The notes under the pieces: generated by a model
Told to the model about the DNA's origin: nothing
The model's input: only the letters and a program-made list of their open reading frames with translations
Database searches by the model: none
Position numbers and translations under genes: made by a program
From: Clostridium sp. CS001
Lineage (GTDB): Bacteria; Bacillota; Clostridia; Clostridiales; Clostridiaceae
DNA length: 64,000 nt
Assembly: GCF_020443565.1 (NCBI RefSeq)
Contig: NZ_JAIZZN010000008.1
Coordinates: 1 to 64,000, forward strand
Direction of reading: 5' to 3'
Part shown: piece by piece, positions 46,428-55,722 of the stretch
How the letters are laid out: every line of letters starts with the position of its first letter
How positions within the stretch are numbered: position 1 is the stretch's first letter

Positions 46428-49070
46428 ATGGAAGAAAATAATAATATTGCAAAAAATTATGATCCTAAAGAATTTGAAGATAGGCTTTATGCATGGTGGG
46501 AAGAAAAAGGATTTTTCACGCCAGAGGTTGATAAGGATAAAAAACCATTTACAATAGTAATGCCACCACCAAATATCACAGGACAACTACACCTAGGCCA
46601 TGCCCTTGATAATACGCTACAAGATATTCTAATAAGAACTAAAAGAATGCAAGGATATAGTACTTTGTGGCTTCCAGGAGAAGATCATGCTAGTATTGCA
46701 ACGGAAGTAAAGGTTGAAAATGAACTTTTAAAAAAGGGACTTAAGAAAAAGGAAATGGGAAGAGAAGCCTTCCTTGAAAAGGTTTGGGAATGGACAGGTG
46801 AATATAGAGAAAAAATAAGAGGTCAATTAAAGAAGATGGGTTGTTCTGCTGACTTTACAAGGGAAAGCTTTACTATGGATGAAAATTTAAATCATGCAGT
46901 AAGAGAAGTTTTTGTAAAGTTGTATAATGATGGCCTTATATATCAAGGAAATAGGATAACAAACTGGTGTCCTAAATGTATGACGGCAATTTCAGATGCT
47001 GAAATAGTGTTTGAAGAACAAGCAGGTCACTTTTGGCATATAAAATATCCAGTATCAGGCAGTGATGAATTCTTAGAAATAGCTACAACTAGGCCGGAAA
47101 CTATGCTTGGGGATACTGCAGTAGCAGTAAATCCTAAAGATTCACGTTATGCACATTTAGTAGGAAAGACACTAATTTTACCTCTAGTAAATAGGGAAAT
47201 ACCAATAGTTGCAGATGATTATGTTGATTTAGAGTTTGGAACAGGAGCTGTTAAAATCACTCCAGCACATGATCCCAATGACTATCAAATAGGAAAGAGA
47301 CACAACCTACCAGAGATAGTTGTTATTAATGAAAACGGAACTATATGTGAAGGATATGGAAAGTATTCAGCTCTTGATAGATATGATGCAAGAAAGCTTA
47401 TCATAGAAGATTTAGATAAAGCAGGATTGCTAGTTAAGATAAAAGATCATGCTCATAATGTAGGTACTCATGATAGATGTAATACTACTGTAGAGCCAAT
47501 GTTATCAAAACAATGGTATGTTAAAATGGAATCCCTAGCAAAACCAGCTATAGAGGCTGTACGTGAAAAACAAACTAAATTTGTTCCAGAGCGATTTGAA
47601 AAAACCTATTACAATTGGATGGAAAACATTCAAGATTGGTGTATATCAAGACAATTATGGTGGGGACATAGAATTCCAGTGTGGTATTGCAAGGACTGTG
47701 GAGAAATTATAGTTGCAACAAATGATCCAAGCAAATGCAATAAGTGTAATAGTACAAATATTCAGCAGGATAAAGATGTATTAGATACTTGGTTTAGCTC
47801 AGCATTATGGCCTTTTTCTACACTAGGATGGCCAAATAAAACAGAGGATTTAAGTTATTTCTACCCAACAAGTGTTTTAGTAACAGGATATGACATTATA
47901 TTCTTCTGGGTTGCAAGAATGATTTTCTCAAGTATATATAATATGAAAGAAGTGCCATTTGAAACGGTATTAATGCACGGAATGGTTAGAGATGATCAAG
48001 GAAGAAAAATGTCTAAGTCCTTAGGAAATGGTACAGATCCACTTGAGGTAATAGAAAAGTACGGTGCAGATGCTTTAAGATTCTCACTTGCAACAGGAAA
48101 TGCACCAGGTAGTGATATGAGATTTTATGAATCAAGAGTAGAAGCTGCTAGAAATTTTGCAAATAAAATTTGGAATGCCTCTAGGTTTGTTATGATGAAC
48201 TTCAATGAAGAATTAATGATAAAATATAAAGAAGATAGAAACTATACTGTTGCTGATAGATGGGTACTATCAAGAATGAATACTGTTGCAAAAGAAGTTA
48301 CAGAAAATATTGAGAAGTTTGAAATAGGTATAGCTCTTCAAAAGGTTCAAGATTTCATGTGGACAGAATTCTGTGATTGGTATATAGAACTTGTTAAACC
48401 AGTACTATATGCAGAAGATGGGCAGGCAAAGGGTATCGTTCTTAACGTACTAAACACAGTTCTTATTACAGGACTTAAGTTACTTCATCCAGTTATGCCA
48501 TATATTACAGAAGAAATATTTGTTCATGTACAAAAGGAATGTGAGTCAATAACAATATCAAAATGGCCAGAATATAATGAAGAGCTTAAAGATGAGAAAG
48601 CTGAGGAAAGCATGAATTATATCATAGAAGCTATAAAAGATGTAAGAAATGCTAGAGCGGATATGGATGTACCTCCTTCAAGAAAAGCAAAAACATTTAT
48701 TTATGCTACAGAAGGAAAAGAAGCTTTTGAGCAAGGATTAGTTTATTTTGAAAAACTTGCTTCTGCTAGCGAAGTAGTATTCTTAAGTTCTAAATCAGAA
48801 GCACCAGAAAATGTTGTTACAGTAGTAACTAAAGGCGCAGAGGTTTATATGCCACTACTTGAACTTGTAGATTTAGAAAAAGAATTAGATAGATTAAACA
48901 AAGAAAAAGAAAAACTAGCCAAAGAAATTGACAGGGTAGAGAAAAAGCTTTGCAATGAAAAGTTTACAGCAAAAGCTCCAATAGAGGTAGTTGAAGAAGA
49001 AAAAGCAAAAGGTGAAAAATACAAAGAAATGTACAATTCAGTTATTCAAAGTATTGAAAATTTAAAATAA
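46428..49070 (+). CDS. valS: valyl-tRNA synthetase
   Basis: This 880-residue class Ia synthetase charges tRNA-Val. It has the HIGH signature as [14 protein letters not shown] (about 46-60), the CP1 editing domain ([17 protein letters not shown]), the KMSKS loop as [10 protein letters not shown] (about 524-533) and a C-terminal coiled-coil arm ([19 protein letters not shown]). AAGGAGG precedes the ATG. It is controlled by the T-box leader and followed by a terminator. Confidence 0.98.
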   Translation: MEENNNIAKNYDPKEFEDRLYAWWEEKGFFTPEVDKDKKPFTIVMPPPNITGQLHLGHALDNTLQDILIRTKRMQGYSTLWLPGEDHASIATEVKVENELLKKGLKKKEMGREAFLEKVWEWTGEYREKIRGQLKKMGCSADFTRESFTMDENLNHAVREVFVKLYNDGLIYQGNRITNWCPKCMTAISDAEIVFEEQAGHFWHIKYPVSGSDEFLEIATTRPETMLGDTAVAVNPKDSRYAHLVGKTLILPLVNREIPIVADDYVDLEFGTGAVKITPAHDPNDYQIGKRHNLPEIVVINENGTICEGYGKYSALDRYDARKLIIEDLDKAGLLVKIKDHAHNVGTHDRCNTTVEPMLSKQWYVKMESLAKPAIEAVREKQTKFVPERFEKTYYNWMENIQDWCISRQLWWGHRIPVWYCKDCGEIIVATNDPSKCNKCNSTNIQQDKDVLDTWFSSALWPFSTLGWPNKTEDLSYFYPTSVLVTGYDIIFFWVARMIFSSIYNMKEVPFETVLMHGMVRDDQGRKMSKSLGNGTDPLEVIEKYGADALRFSLATGNAPGSDMRFYESRVEAARNFANKIWNASRFVMMNFNEELMIKYKEDRNYTVADRWVLSRMNTVAKEVTENIEKFEIGIALQKVQDFMWTEFCDWYIELVKPVLYAEDGQAKGIVLNVLNTVLITGLKLLHPVMPYITEEIFVHVQKECESITISKWPEYNEELKDEKAEESMNYIIEAIKDVRNARADMDVPPSRKAKTFIYATEGKEAFEQGLVYFEKLASASEVVFLSSKSEAPENVVTVVTKGAEVYMPLLELVDLEKELDRLNKEKEKLAKEIDRVEKKLCNEKFTAKAPIEVVEEEKAKGEKYKEMYNSVIQSIENLK

Positions 49071-49082
49071 ATTTTAATTAAT

Positions 49083-49121
49083 AAAAGTTACCTATGTTAA
49101 ATTGAAACATAGGTGACTTTT
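49083..49121 (+). terminator. valS terminator
   Basis: AAAAGTTACCTATGTT (49083-49098) pairs with AACATAGGTGACTTTT (49106-49121) with one mismatch. Confidence 0.8.
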
Positions 49122-49183
49122 AAGTTGAGAATAAAAAACAGTTATTAACCTTACTTATTAGTGATTTGAAAGGAAGGATAAAT

Positions 49184-50533
49184 ATGAATTATGATGAGGC
49201 TATTGCTTATATAAAAAACACAGCAAAGTTTGGCAGTAAACTTGGTCTAGAGAGAACGGAGAAGATATTAGAACTTTTGGGAAATCCACATAAAAGATTA
49301 AAATGTATACATATTGCCGGAACTAATGGAAAAGGGTCTACCACAGCTATGATTACTAAAATATTAGTTGAGGCAGGGTATAAGGTAGGTTCGTATATAT
49401 CTCCATTTATAGAAGAGTTTGAGGAGCGTATGCAAATAAATAATAAGAATATCCCTAAAGAGGATTTAAGTGATATTATTACAAAGGTTTCTAGGGCTGT
49501 AGATACAGTGGTTGCATTGGGGTATAGTAATCCAACAGAGTTTGAAATAATTACCTGTGCAGGATTTTTATATTTTTATGAAAATAATGTAGATTTTGCT
49601 GTAGTTGAAGTAGGAATCGGAGGCAGGCTTGATTCAACAAATGTAATTACACCTATTTTAAGTGTTATTACATCTGTTAGCTTAGATCACACTCAAATAT
49701 TAGGTGATACTATAAAGCAGATAGCTTATGAAAAGGCAGGCATAATAAAGAATGGAATTCCTGTGATTATGTTTCCACAAGAAAAGCAAAGTGAGGAAGT
49801 AATAGAAAAAGCATGTAAGGAAAGAAATTGTAAATTAATTAAAGTATCAAAGGATTCATCTTTATTTTTAGGTAAAGAAAATTTACAACAGGTAGCAATC
49901 TCCTCCATAGGTGGCGAAATATATAGCAATAACACAGCAACTCAAAAAATAAAGGTTCAAACTTTAAAAAATGATTATATTATTGAGTTAGCACTTTTGG
50001 GAAAACATCAATTATTAAACTGTTCCGTAGCAGTCCATGCTATAGAGGAGCTTATAGAGCAAGGTTTTGAAATAAGTAAGGATAATATTTTAATGGGTCT
50101 TCAAAGTGTAAAGTGGCCAGCAAGGATGGAAGTAATGAATAAGAAGCCCTTAGTTGTCATTGATGGTGCACATAACATAGATGGTATAAAGAATCTTACA
50201 GAAAGCATTGATATGTATTTTAATTATAGTAAAATCATATTAATTTTAGGGATACTAGCAGACAAGCAAGTTGAAGATATGATAAAAAGCATAGTACCAA
50301 AGGCAAGTAGAGTTATCACTGTTACTCCTCATAGTGATAGAGCAGAACTTTCAGAGGAATTAAAAGTGCAAGTAGAAAAATATACTACAAACTGTGAAGC
50401 AATTGAAGATTATGAAGAGGCTTATAAAAAAGCTTTGAGCTATTGTAGCGAAGAAGATTTATTATTAGTGGCTGGCTCATTATATATGGCTGGAGATATG
50501 AGAAAAATAATAAGACACATACACAATAATTAA
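49184..50533 (+). CDS. folC: folylpolyglutamate / dihydrofolate synthase
   Basis: FolC adds glutamate residues to folates and may make dihydrofolate. The 449-residue Mur-ligase-like protein has the P-loop GTNGKGSTTAM (about 47-57), the omega-loop region VEVGIGGRLDSTNVI and the C-terminal DGAHN motif. I use the ATG at 49184 because AAAGGAAGG lies 6 bases before it; the in-frame TTG at 49166 overlaps that site. It follows valS, a common order in Firmicutes, but has a terminator in between. Confidence 0.96.
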   Translation: MNYDEAIAYIKNTAKFGSKLGLERTEKILELLGNPHKRLKCIHIAGTNGKGSTTAMITKILVEAGYKVGSYISPFIEEFEERMQINNKNIPKEDLSDIITKVSRAVDTVVALGYSNPTEFEIITCAGFLYFYENNVDFAVVEVGIGGRLDSTNVITPILSVITSVSLDHTQILGDTIKQIAYEKAGIIKNGIPVIMFPQEKQSEEVIEKACKERNCKLIKVSKDSSLFLGKENLQQVAISSIGGEIYSNNTATQKIKVQTLKNDYIIELALLGKHQLLNCSVAVHAIEELIEQGFEISKDNILMGLQSVKWPARMEVMNKKPLVVIDGAHNIDGIKNLTESIDMYFNYSKIILILGILADKQVEDMIKSIVPKASRVITVTPHSDRAELSEELKVQVEKYTTNCEAIEDYEEAYKKALSYCSEEDLLLVAGSLYMAGDMRKIIRHIHNN

Positions 50534-50549
50534 TAGCTTAAAATACTAA

Positions 50550-50595
50550 AAAGGCATATATTACGTGGTAATGCTATCACGTAATATATGCCTTT
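50550..50595. terminator. perfect hairpin after folC
   Basis: An 18-bp perfect stem starting AAAGGCATATATTACGTG, with a 10-base loop. U-tract is short (CCTTTAAG). It lies between convergent genes. Confidence 0.7.
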
Positions 50596-50600
50596 AAGAT

Positions 50601-50666
50601 TTAACGACATTTCAGAAGGATATTTACCCCTTCTATAAAGGGTAAATATCCTTCTGAAGTCGTTAA
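50601..50666. repeat. 27-bp hairpin between convergent genes
   Basis: TTAACGAC (50601-50608) and 50611-50629 pair with 50640-50658 and GTCGTTAA (50659-50666), leaving a two-base bulge and a 10-base loop. There is no U-tract, so it is more than a simple terminator; it may be a bidirectional 3'-end structure or an inserted palindrome. Confidence 0.7.
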
Positions 50667-50694
50667 TATTGCAGCACCCCAGGTGATGATTTGA

Positions 50695-50943
50695 CTAAGA
50701 ATTAACAACTAAGGATTCAAGTGCCAGAGCAAATTGATCTGGGCAAGAAGTGCTTTTATCTCCACAGCTAATTCCCTTTAGTCTTTTTATAGCCTCTTGA
50801 ACTTCCATTCCTTTAACTAGTGTTGAGACTCCAAGCAAGTTTCCAGGGCAGCCTCCTGTAAAAATAACCTCTGATATCTTATTGTCTTCTATTTTAAAAT
50901 CTATTTTTCTAGTACAAACATTTTTAGGTGTATAACTATACAT
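50695..50943 (-). CDS. TSCPD-domain protein (TIGR03905-like)
   Basis: The 82-residue protein is a stand-alone TSCPD domain, with the name-giving motif in KSTSCPDQFA and the preceding VIFTGGCPGNLLG. TSCPD domains are also found at the end of some B12-dependent ribonucleotide reductases and may bind metal through their cysteines. The stand-alone role is unknown. I start at ATG 50943 with GGAGG 8 bases upstream. Confidence 0.85.
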   Translation of the reverse strand: MYSYTPKNVCTRKIDFKIEDNKISEVIFTGGCPGNLLGVSTLVKGMEVQEAIKRLKGISCGDKSTSCPDQFALALESLVVNS

Positions 50944-51090
50944 TTTGTGTTCCTCCATTCCCCGTGATTTTCTAATCACAAAGGTTATTATATAGTATTG
51001 GGTACCTAAAGTTCAAGGGGAAATTTCCATTAAAACATTATTAGCATATTATCACTATTTTCATATTATGGTTATGAGGAGGTGGGGGAT

Positions 51091-51972
51091 TTGAGTAAGT
51101 TATATGTATGTAATACTTCAGCCGATTGCATATCAAAAGTCAACTTGGATTTATTTGTAGAAGAAGAAAAGATATATCTAGATAAAAATAATCAGAGGAA
51201 AATTGGTCCTCATGGTATATATGTTTATAAAGATAAGTTATTGACAGCAAATAGCTATGATAATAGTATTTCTATGGTTAATATTGATAATTATGAAACT
51301 GAAAGTTACTTTATAGGAATGCACTGCAATGATTTATCAGTTTACGATAATAAAGTTTATGTTATTTGTGGAGATTCTGATGACATAATAGTTTTTGATT
51401 TAGAAAAGAAAAGCATTGTAGAAGCAATTCCATGCGGAAACTTGCCACACAGCATTTATATTTGTAAAAAAAAGAATCTCATTGTAGTAGCAAATATGAA
51501 TAGTGACAGTATAACAATAATTGATTGTGCATTAAACGGAGCCATTAAAAATATTAGAGTGGGTGCATATCCCACTAAAGCTGTAATTACTACGGATGGA
51601 AATTACATTTTAGTTTGTGAGAGTAATATAGGAATGGATAGCAAAGGAAGTATAAGTATTATTTCATTAAAAAACTATAATGTTATTTACAAGATACCTG
51701 TTGGTAATTCTCCTGTAGATATGTATTGTAATGAAAAGTATTGCTATGTATCAAATTTTGGAGATGGTACGATAAGTGTATTAGACGTAAATAATTATAA
51801 AGAGGTAAAAAAAATTAAAGTTGGAGGTATGCCTAGAGGTATACTAGAAGATGAAAGATATTTGTATGTAGGTGACAATTATAACAATTTACTATTTAGA
51901 ATTGATAAAATTACTGAAAATAAAAAGGCCATTTCTATTGGCAAAGAGCCTACAGCAATGACACTTCTATAA
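51091..51972 (+). CDS. YncE/YVTN-type beta-propeller protein
   Basis: The 293-residue protein consists of repeated blades with core patterns such as VANMNSDSITIIDC, VSNFGDGTISVLDV and VGDNYNNLLFRID, typical of a seven-bladed YVTN/YncE propeller. It has no signal peptide, so it is probably cytosolic. Function is unknown; related propellers bind proteins or ligands. TTG at 51091 is the best start (GGAGG 8 bases upstream); the GTG at 51082 is too close to that site. Confidence 0.82.
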   Translation: MSKLYVCNTSADCISKVNLDLFVEEEKIYLDKNNQRKIGPHGIYVYKDKLLTANSYDNSISMVNIDNYETESYFIGMHCNDLSVYDNKVYVICGDSDDIIVFDLEKKSIVEAIPCGNLPHSIYICKKKNLIVVANMNSDSITIIDCALNGAIKNIRVGAYPTKAVITTDGNYILVCESNIGMDSKGSISIISLKNYNVIYKIPVGNSPVDMYCNEKYCYVSNFGDGTISVLDVNNYKEVKKIKVGGMPRGILEDERYLYVGDNYNNLLFRIDKITENKKAISIGKEPTAMTLL

Positions 51973-52009
51973 AAATCGATTATTAATATTGCAGCTTCGA
52001 AAAAGATGA

Positions 52010-52537
52010 TTAATCATCAATAAGAAGATTGATAATCTTAGTATAAAGCTCAGAAGGGTTATCTTTCCACTTAGCACACAGGCTCTGAGCTCGCTTGTTA
52101 GATGGAACGCTAAGCTTAATATCTATTAGTGTAAAGCTATCTTCTGAAGCAGTTAGGTTAACTAAATAATTATTATTGTTTTCTATTGTGTAATCAGCGC
52201 TAACCCTTAGCTCCTTTTTAATATTATCAAGACGAGTTTCTAAGTAGTCATCAATAAGTTGCATCTTGTTTTCAGAAATTCTTTCTTTAAATAAGGATAG
52301 AACATTATCACCCTTTTGTGTAATTACCAATCTGCGTTTTCCCTTTTGCTCAGTAGGCTTAAGTAGATTAGATGCAACTAGTTCTGTCATGTATTGTTGC
52401 AAAGTAAAGTAATTTATAAAATTATTTTCTAAAATAATTTGTGTTATTTGAATGTTAGAAATAGGAAGCTTTATTTTATAAAATATATAAAGTAAAAGAA
52501 GCTTATTTTCAGCGAGTTCTAAAGCATCTTCAAACAT
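52010..52537 (-). CDS. DUF4364 family winged-helix protein
   Basis: The 175-residue protein has an N-terminal winged-helix DNA-binding region (LLLLYIFYKIKLPISNIQIT, FTLQQYMTELVASNLL, RRLVITQKGDNVL) and a C-terminal domain without a recognised motif. It matches DUF4364, a family of putative transcription regulators in clostridia. GGAGG precedes the ATG. Its gene converges with the beta-propeller gene and diverges from the deacetylase gene. The target genes are unknown. Confidence 0.85.
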   Translation of the reverse strand: MFEDALELAENKLLLLYIFYKIKLPISNIQITQIILENNFINYFTLQQYMTELVASNLLKPTEQKGKRRLVITQKGDNVLSLFKERISENKMQLIDDYLETRLDNIKKELRVSADYTIENNNNYLVNLTASEDSFTLIDIKLSVPSNKRAQSLCAKWKDNPSELYTKIINLLIDD

Positions 52538-52854
52538 ATATCTTCCTCCTTGTAATCCGTTTATTATAAAAATAATTAAGAGTTATTTTGATTTATGTAA
52601 AATTAGATATAAACATTATAACATAAAAGCATGGAAATGAATCTATGCTTTTAATTTTTAATAATATTAAATAAGTTTTAGATTAATCAAGATTTCTATA
52701 AAAATATATTTTGTAAATATAATTACACATATAAATTAATTTATAGAATATAAATTTAAAGAATAAACATATAAGAATACAAAATAGGAAGAAAAGATTG
52801 CTTGCTACTATAGGTTATAAAGCAATTCAGAGTTATATAAGGAGGCAGGGGTTT

Positions 52855-53604
52855 ATGGAGTATATAAAAAAGAAGTTAATGGTAATTTTTGTGCTTTTAA
52901 TTGGAATTCTAGCAACTGTTAGTATTTATAGTTGGAATATCAAGGGGGTATTTTTAGGACAAGAGCGTAAGTTACCAATTTATTGTGTGGATACGAAGGA
53001 AAAAAAGATTTCAATCTCTATTGATGTAAGTTGGGGCGTTGATAGGACAGATGAAATATTGAAAGTACTAGATAAGTACAATGTAAAAGCAACATTTTTT
53101 ATAGTTGGAGCTTGGATAGACCAGAACCCAGATAAATTGAAAGCTATGTACGACAAAGGGCACGAAATAGGAAATCATTCTAATAGACATCCTATAATGA
53201 CTACGTCATCTAAGGAACAAATAATTAGAGAAATAAGTATTGTAGATGCAAAAATAAGGGCTATAACGGGCCAAGGAACAACACTTTTTAGGTGTCCTTC
53301 TGGAGATTACAATAATCTAGTTATTGAAGCAGTAGAAGCTACAAATCATTATTGTATTCAGTGGGATGTTGATAGTATAGATTGGAAAGAGCAAGGAGCG
53401 GAAATTGAGTATAACAGAATAATAAAGAATACAAAGCCAGGATCCATACTTTTATTTCATAATAATGCAAAATACACTCCTGAAAACTTGTCTAAAATTC
53501 TTGAATTTTTAACGAAGCAAGACTATAAGTTTGTAAAAGTTTCAGATTTAATATATAAAAGTGACTATTATATTGATCACTCAGGAAAACAAATACAAAA
53601 ATAA
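52855..53604 (+). CDS. polysaccharide deacetylase, PdaB-like
   Basis: The 249-residue protein has an N-terminal membrane anchor (about 8-25) and a NodB-type deacetylase domain that removes acetyl groups from wall glycans. The metal motif is SIDVSWG (aspartate form typical of the sporulation enzyme PdaB) plus GHEIGNHSNRHP with two histidines, then RCPSGDYN and LLFHN near the end. PdaB-like enzymes act in spore-wall maintenance. I start at ATG 52855 with AAGGAGG 9 bases before; an upstream in-frame start lacks a site. Confidence 0.88.
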   Translation: MEYIKKKLMVIFVLLIGILATVSIYSWNIKGVFLGQERKLPIYCVDTKEKKISISIDVSWGVDRTDEILKVLDKYNVKATFFIVGAWIDQNPDKLKAMYDKGHEIGNHSNRHPIMTTSSKEQIIREISIVDAKIRAITGQGTTLFRCPSGDYNNLVIEAVEATNHYCIQWDVDSIDWKEQGAEIEYNRIIKNTKPGSILLFHNNAKYTPENLSKILEFLTKQDYKFVKVSDLIYKSDYYIDHSGKQIQK

Positions 53605-53615
53605 AAATAAATGTG

Positions 53616-53678
53616 TTGAAATTTACCAAGCATCTGTATTATAATGGGAGTACCAATTTGTATTAGTTTTGGTAAAAT
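53616..53678 (+). promoter_or_regulatory. promoter with TACCAA half-sites before the OB-fold gene
   Basis: TTGAAA (53616-53621), 18 bases and TATAAT (53640-53645) form a promoter. Three related half-sites surround it: TTTACCAA (53622-53629), GTACCAA (53650-53656) and inverted TTGGTAA (53669-53675). Such an arrangement suggests a dimeric repressor site; the regulator is unknown. Confidence 0.45.
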
Positions 53679-53784
53679 AGGTATGGGTAAAATTATCTGA
53701 ATTTTAGGTATATTACTTAGAAAAGCCGAATACTTATATTCTAAAGAAAGTTTATTAAAAAAACTAAGGGAAAGAGGGGTTATG

Positions 53785-54477
53785 ATGGATAATGTTATGT
53801 TAAATAACAAGATTTATTTGGAAGGGAAGGTAGTGTCTGAATTAAAGTTTAGTCATGAAATGTATGGGGAAGGGTTTTATGTATTTGATTTTGAAGTTTG
53901 GAGACTTAGTGAAACAACAGACATCTTAACTATAACAATTTCTGAAAGATTAATTGCGGGTATGAATATCAACATAGGAAATGAATTTATAGTTGAAGGC
54001 CAGCTTAGATCTTATAATAAATTTGTTGATGGGTCAAATAGATTGATATTAACGGTATTTGCTAGGGATATTAAGATTTGTGAAGAGCGCAGTAAAAATC
54101 CAAATCAAATTTTTTTAGATGGATATATCTGCAAGAGTCCAGTATATAGAACAACTCCTTTTGGTAGAGAGATTGCGGACATGCTACTCGCAGTTAATAG
54201 ATTATACAATAAATCAGATTATATACCTACCATCGCTTGGGGGCGAAATTCTAGATTTTGCAAAAGTCTTGAAGTAGGTGACAATATAAGAATTTGGGGA
54301 AGACTTCAGAGTAGAGAATATCAAAAGAAATTATCAGAGGATGAAGTTATAAGAAAAGTGGCATATGAAGTTTCTATATCAAAGATGGAAAAGGTTAATC
54401 AAGATGGAGAGAACATATTACAGTCAGATATGATGATGGATGAAGAGCACGATTTTGATGCTCTAGACGTTATCTAG
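53785..54477 (+). CDS. single-stranded DNA-binding-like protein with two OB folds
   Basis: The 230-residue protein consists of two SSB-type OB folds: the first begins NNKIYLEGKVVSELKFSHEM and ends at the LTVFARDIKI strand, the second begins NQIFLDGYICKSPVYRTTPFG and includes IPTIAWGRNSRF and IRIWGRLQSREYQ. An acidic tail with DDALDVI-like sequence (EEHDFDALDVI) resembles the protein-interaction tip of SSB. Clostridia encode this besides canonical ssb; its role is unclear. GAGGGG precedes the ATG at 53785; the ATG at 53782 is too close. Confidence 0.82.
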   Translation: MDNVMLNNKIYLEGKVVSELKFSHEMYGEGFYVFDFEVWRLSETTDILTITISERLIAGMNINIGNEFIVEGQLRSYNKFVDGSNRLILTVFARDIKICEERSKNPNQIFLDGYICKSPVYRTTPFGREIADMLLAVNRLYNKSDYIPTIAWGRNSRFCKSLEVGDNIRIWGRLQSREYQKKLSEDEVIRKVAYEVSISKMEKVNQDGENILQSDMMMDEEHDFDALDVI

Positions 54478-54510
54478 GATAATTTTTTACATTGAATTTG
54501 TATACGTGTT

Positions 54511-54698
54511 AAAAGAGCGCTTATTACGTAAAATGCATTCGAACAAGCTTTAGTAATTCAACTAATTTTAATGGGAGATACGTTAAGAAAAGTGTATGTC
54601 TGAGCGTTAGCGAGTTTACACTTTTTAGTATCTTTCATTAAAATTAGTTAGAATTACTTAGCGAAGCGAGATGCAGTTGTAGTAATAAGCGCTCTTTT
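54511..54698 (-). repeat. long imperfect stem-loop element B
   Basis: This 188-bp palindromic segment is the partner of element A. On the minus strand it starts six bases after the dapH stop with AAAAGAGCGC and closes with GCGCTCTTTT. It contains TCGCTAAGTAATTC on one arm, GAACAAGCTTTAGTAATTC on the other, and the apex AACTCGCTAACGCTCAGACA, almost identical to element A. The intervening stem, CTAATTTTAATG pairing with CATTAAAATTAG, is different from that of A but still self-complementary. Confidence 0.85.
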
Positions 54699-54703
54699 TC
54701 TCT

Positions 54704-55414
54704 TTATTTTCTTAAATCATCAAGTAGTTTAGTTTTTTCTTTAGTGCCATCATCCACAGTTTTTATTATTTTCGCTGGAGTACCAGCAACTACAACATTT
54801 TCAGGAACATCACTAACAACTACTGCTCCAGCTGCCACTACTGAATTCTTTCCGATTTTGACTCCTTCTAAGATAACAGCATTTGCTCCGATTAGTACGT
54901 TATCTCCAATTTCACAGGGGCTTTTACTTGGTGGTTCAAGTACTCCTGCAACAACTGCACCTGCACCTAAATGAACTCTCTTACCAAGTTTTCCTCTTGC
55001 TCCAACTACTGCATTCATATCAATCATGGTTTCATCACCAATTTCAGCACCTATATTAATTACAGCACCCATCATTATTACTGCGTTTTTGCCTATGGTA
55101 ACTCTATCTCTTATAATTGCACCCGGTTCAATCCGAGCATCTATATTTTTTAGGTCTATTAAAGGAATGGCAGAATTCCTCCTATCTTGTTCAAGTTTGG
55201 ATTTTTTAATTTTATCTCTATACTTTATTAAAAAATCTGATATTTCCGCACTTTCTCCAAAAAGAATATAAAAATTACCACTACCGAAGTTTTCTATGTT
55301 TCCAAACTGGCATTCAGATAAGTCTCCATCAATATAAAGTTTGATTGGAGTAGTTTTTTTAGCTTCTTTTATGTACCTTGCAATTTCATAAGGGTCTGTT
55401 AAGTCATAGTTCAT
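54704..55414 (-). CDS. dapH: tetrahydrodipicolinate N-acetyltransferase
   Basis: DapH acetylates tetrahydrodipicolinate in the acetylated branch of diaminopimelate and lysine synthesis. The 236-residue protein has an N-terminal substrate domain and a left-handed beta-helix built of hexapeptide repeats ([46 protein letters not shown]), with the conserved VVAGTPAKI end. It belongs with the aminotransferase, dapB and dapA genes next door. GGAGT lies before the ATG. Confidence 0.95.
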   Translation of the reverse strand: MNYDLTDPYEIARYIKEAKKTTPIKLYIDGDLSECQFGNIENFGSGNFYILFGESAEISDFLIKYRDKIKKSKLEQDRRNSAIPLIDLKNIDARIEPGAIIRDRVTIGKNAVIMMGAVINIGAEIGDETMIDMNAVVGARGKLGKRVHLGAGAVVAGVLEPPSKSPCEIGDNVLIGANAVILEGVKIGKNSVVAAGAVVVSDVPENVVVAGTPAKIIKTVDDGTKEKTKLLDDLRK

Positions 55415-55722
55415 ATTTACACTCCTTTCGTATTATAAGTATTAAGTCAAGTTCTTGTTTTTATACATTTTATTAAGGATAAACTTTAAATATTGTATCC
55501 ATAATAAGATAAAATGTAAATTAGTTATTATATTTTAAAGAAAATACATGTAAGGAAAAACAAAACCTAACATAAAACTCTGTACTATATAAATGATATA
55601 GTAAAATCTACTTTATATAAACAAAAATATTAACGTTATCCTATAAAAATTTAGAAACTACTGATTTTTAATTTTTTATATAGTAAAATATTTATAACTA
55701 AATGTTTGAAAAGGGTGATTTT
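55415..55722. other. divergent intergenic region dapH/aminotransferase
   Basis: AT-rich, with promoters for both genes expected. No lysine riboswitch core, no hairpin and no small frame with a ribosome site are seen. Confidence 0.5.

Noticed and set aside
52625-52652. Terminator-like hairpin (AAAAGCAT/ATGCTTTT) between divergent genes
   Set aside because: No gene or clear promoter reads into it from the left, so I cannot call it a terminator or the end of a small RNA.
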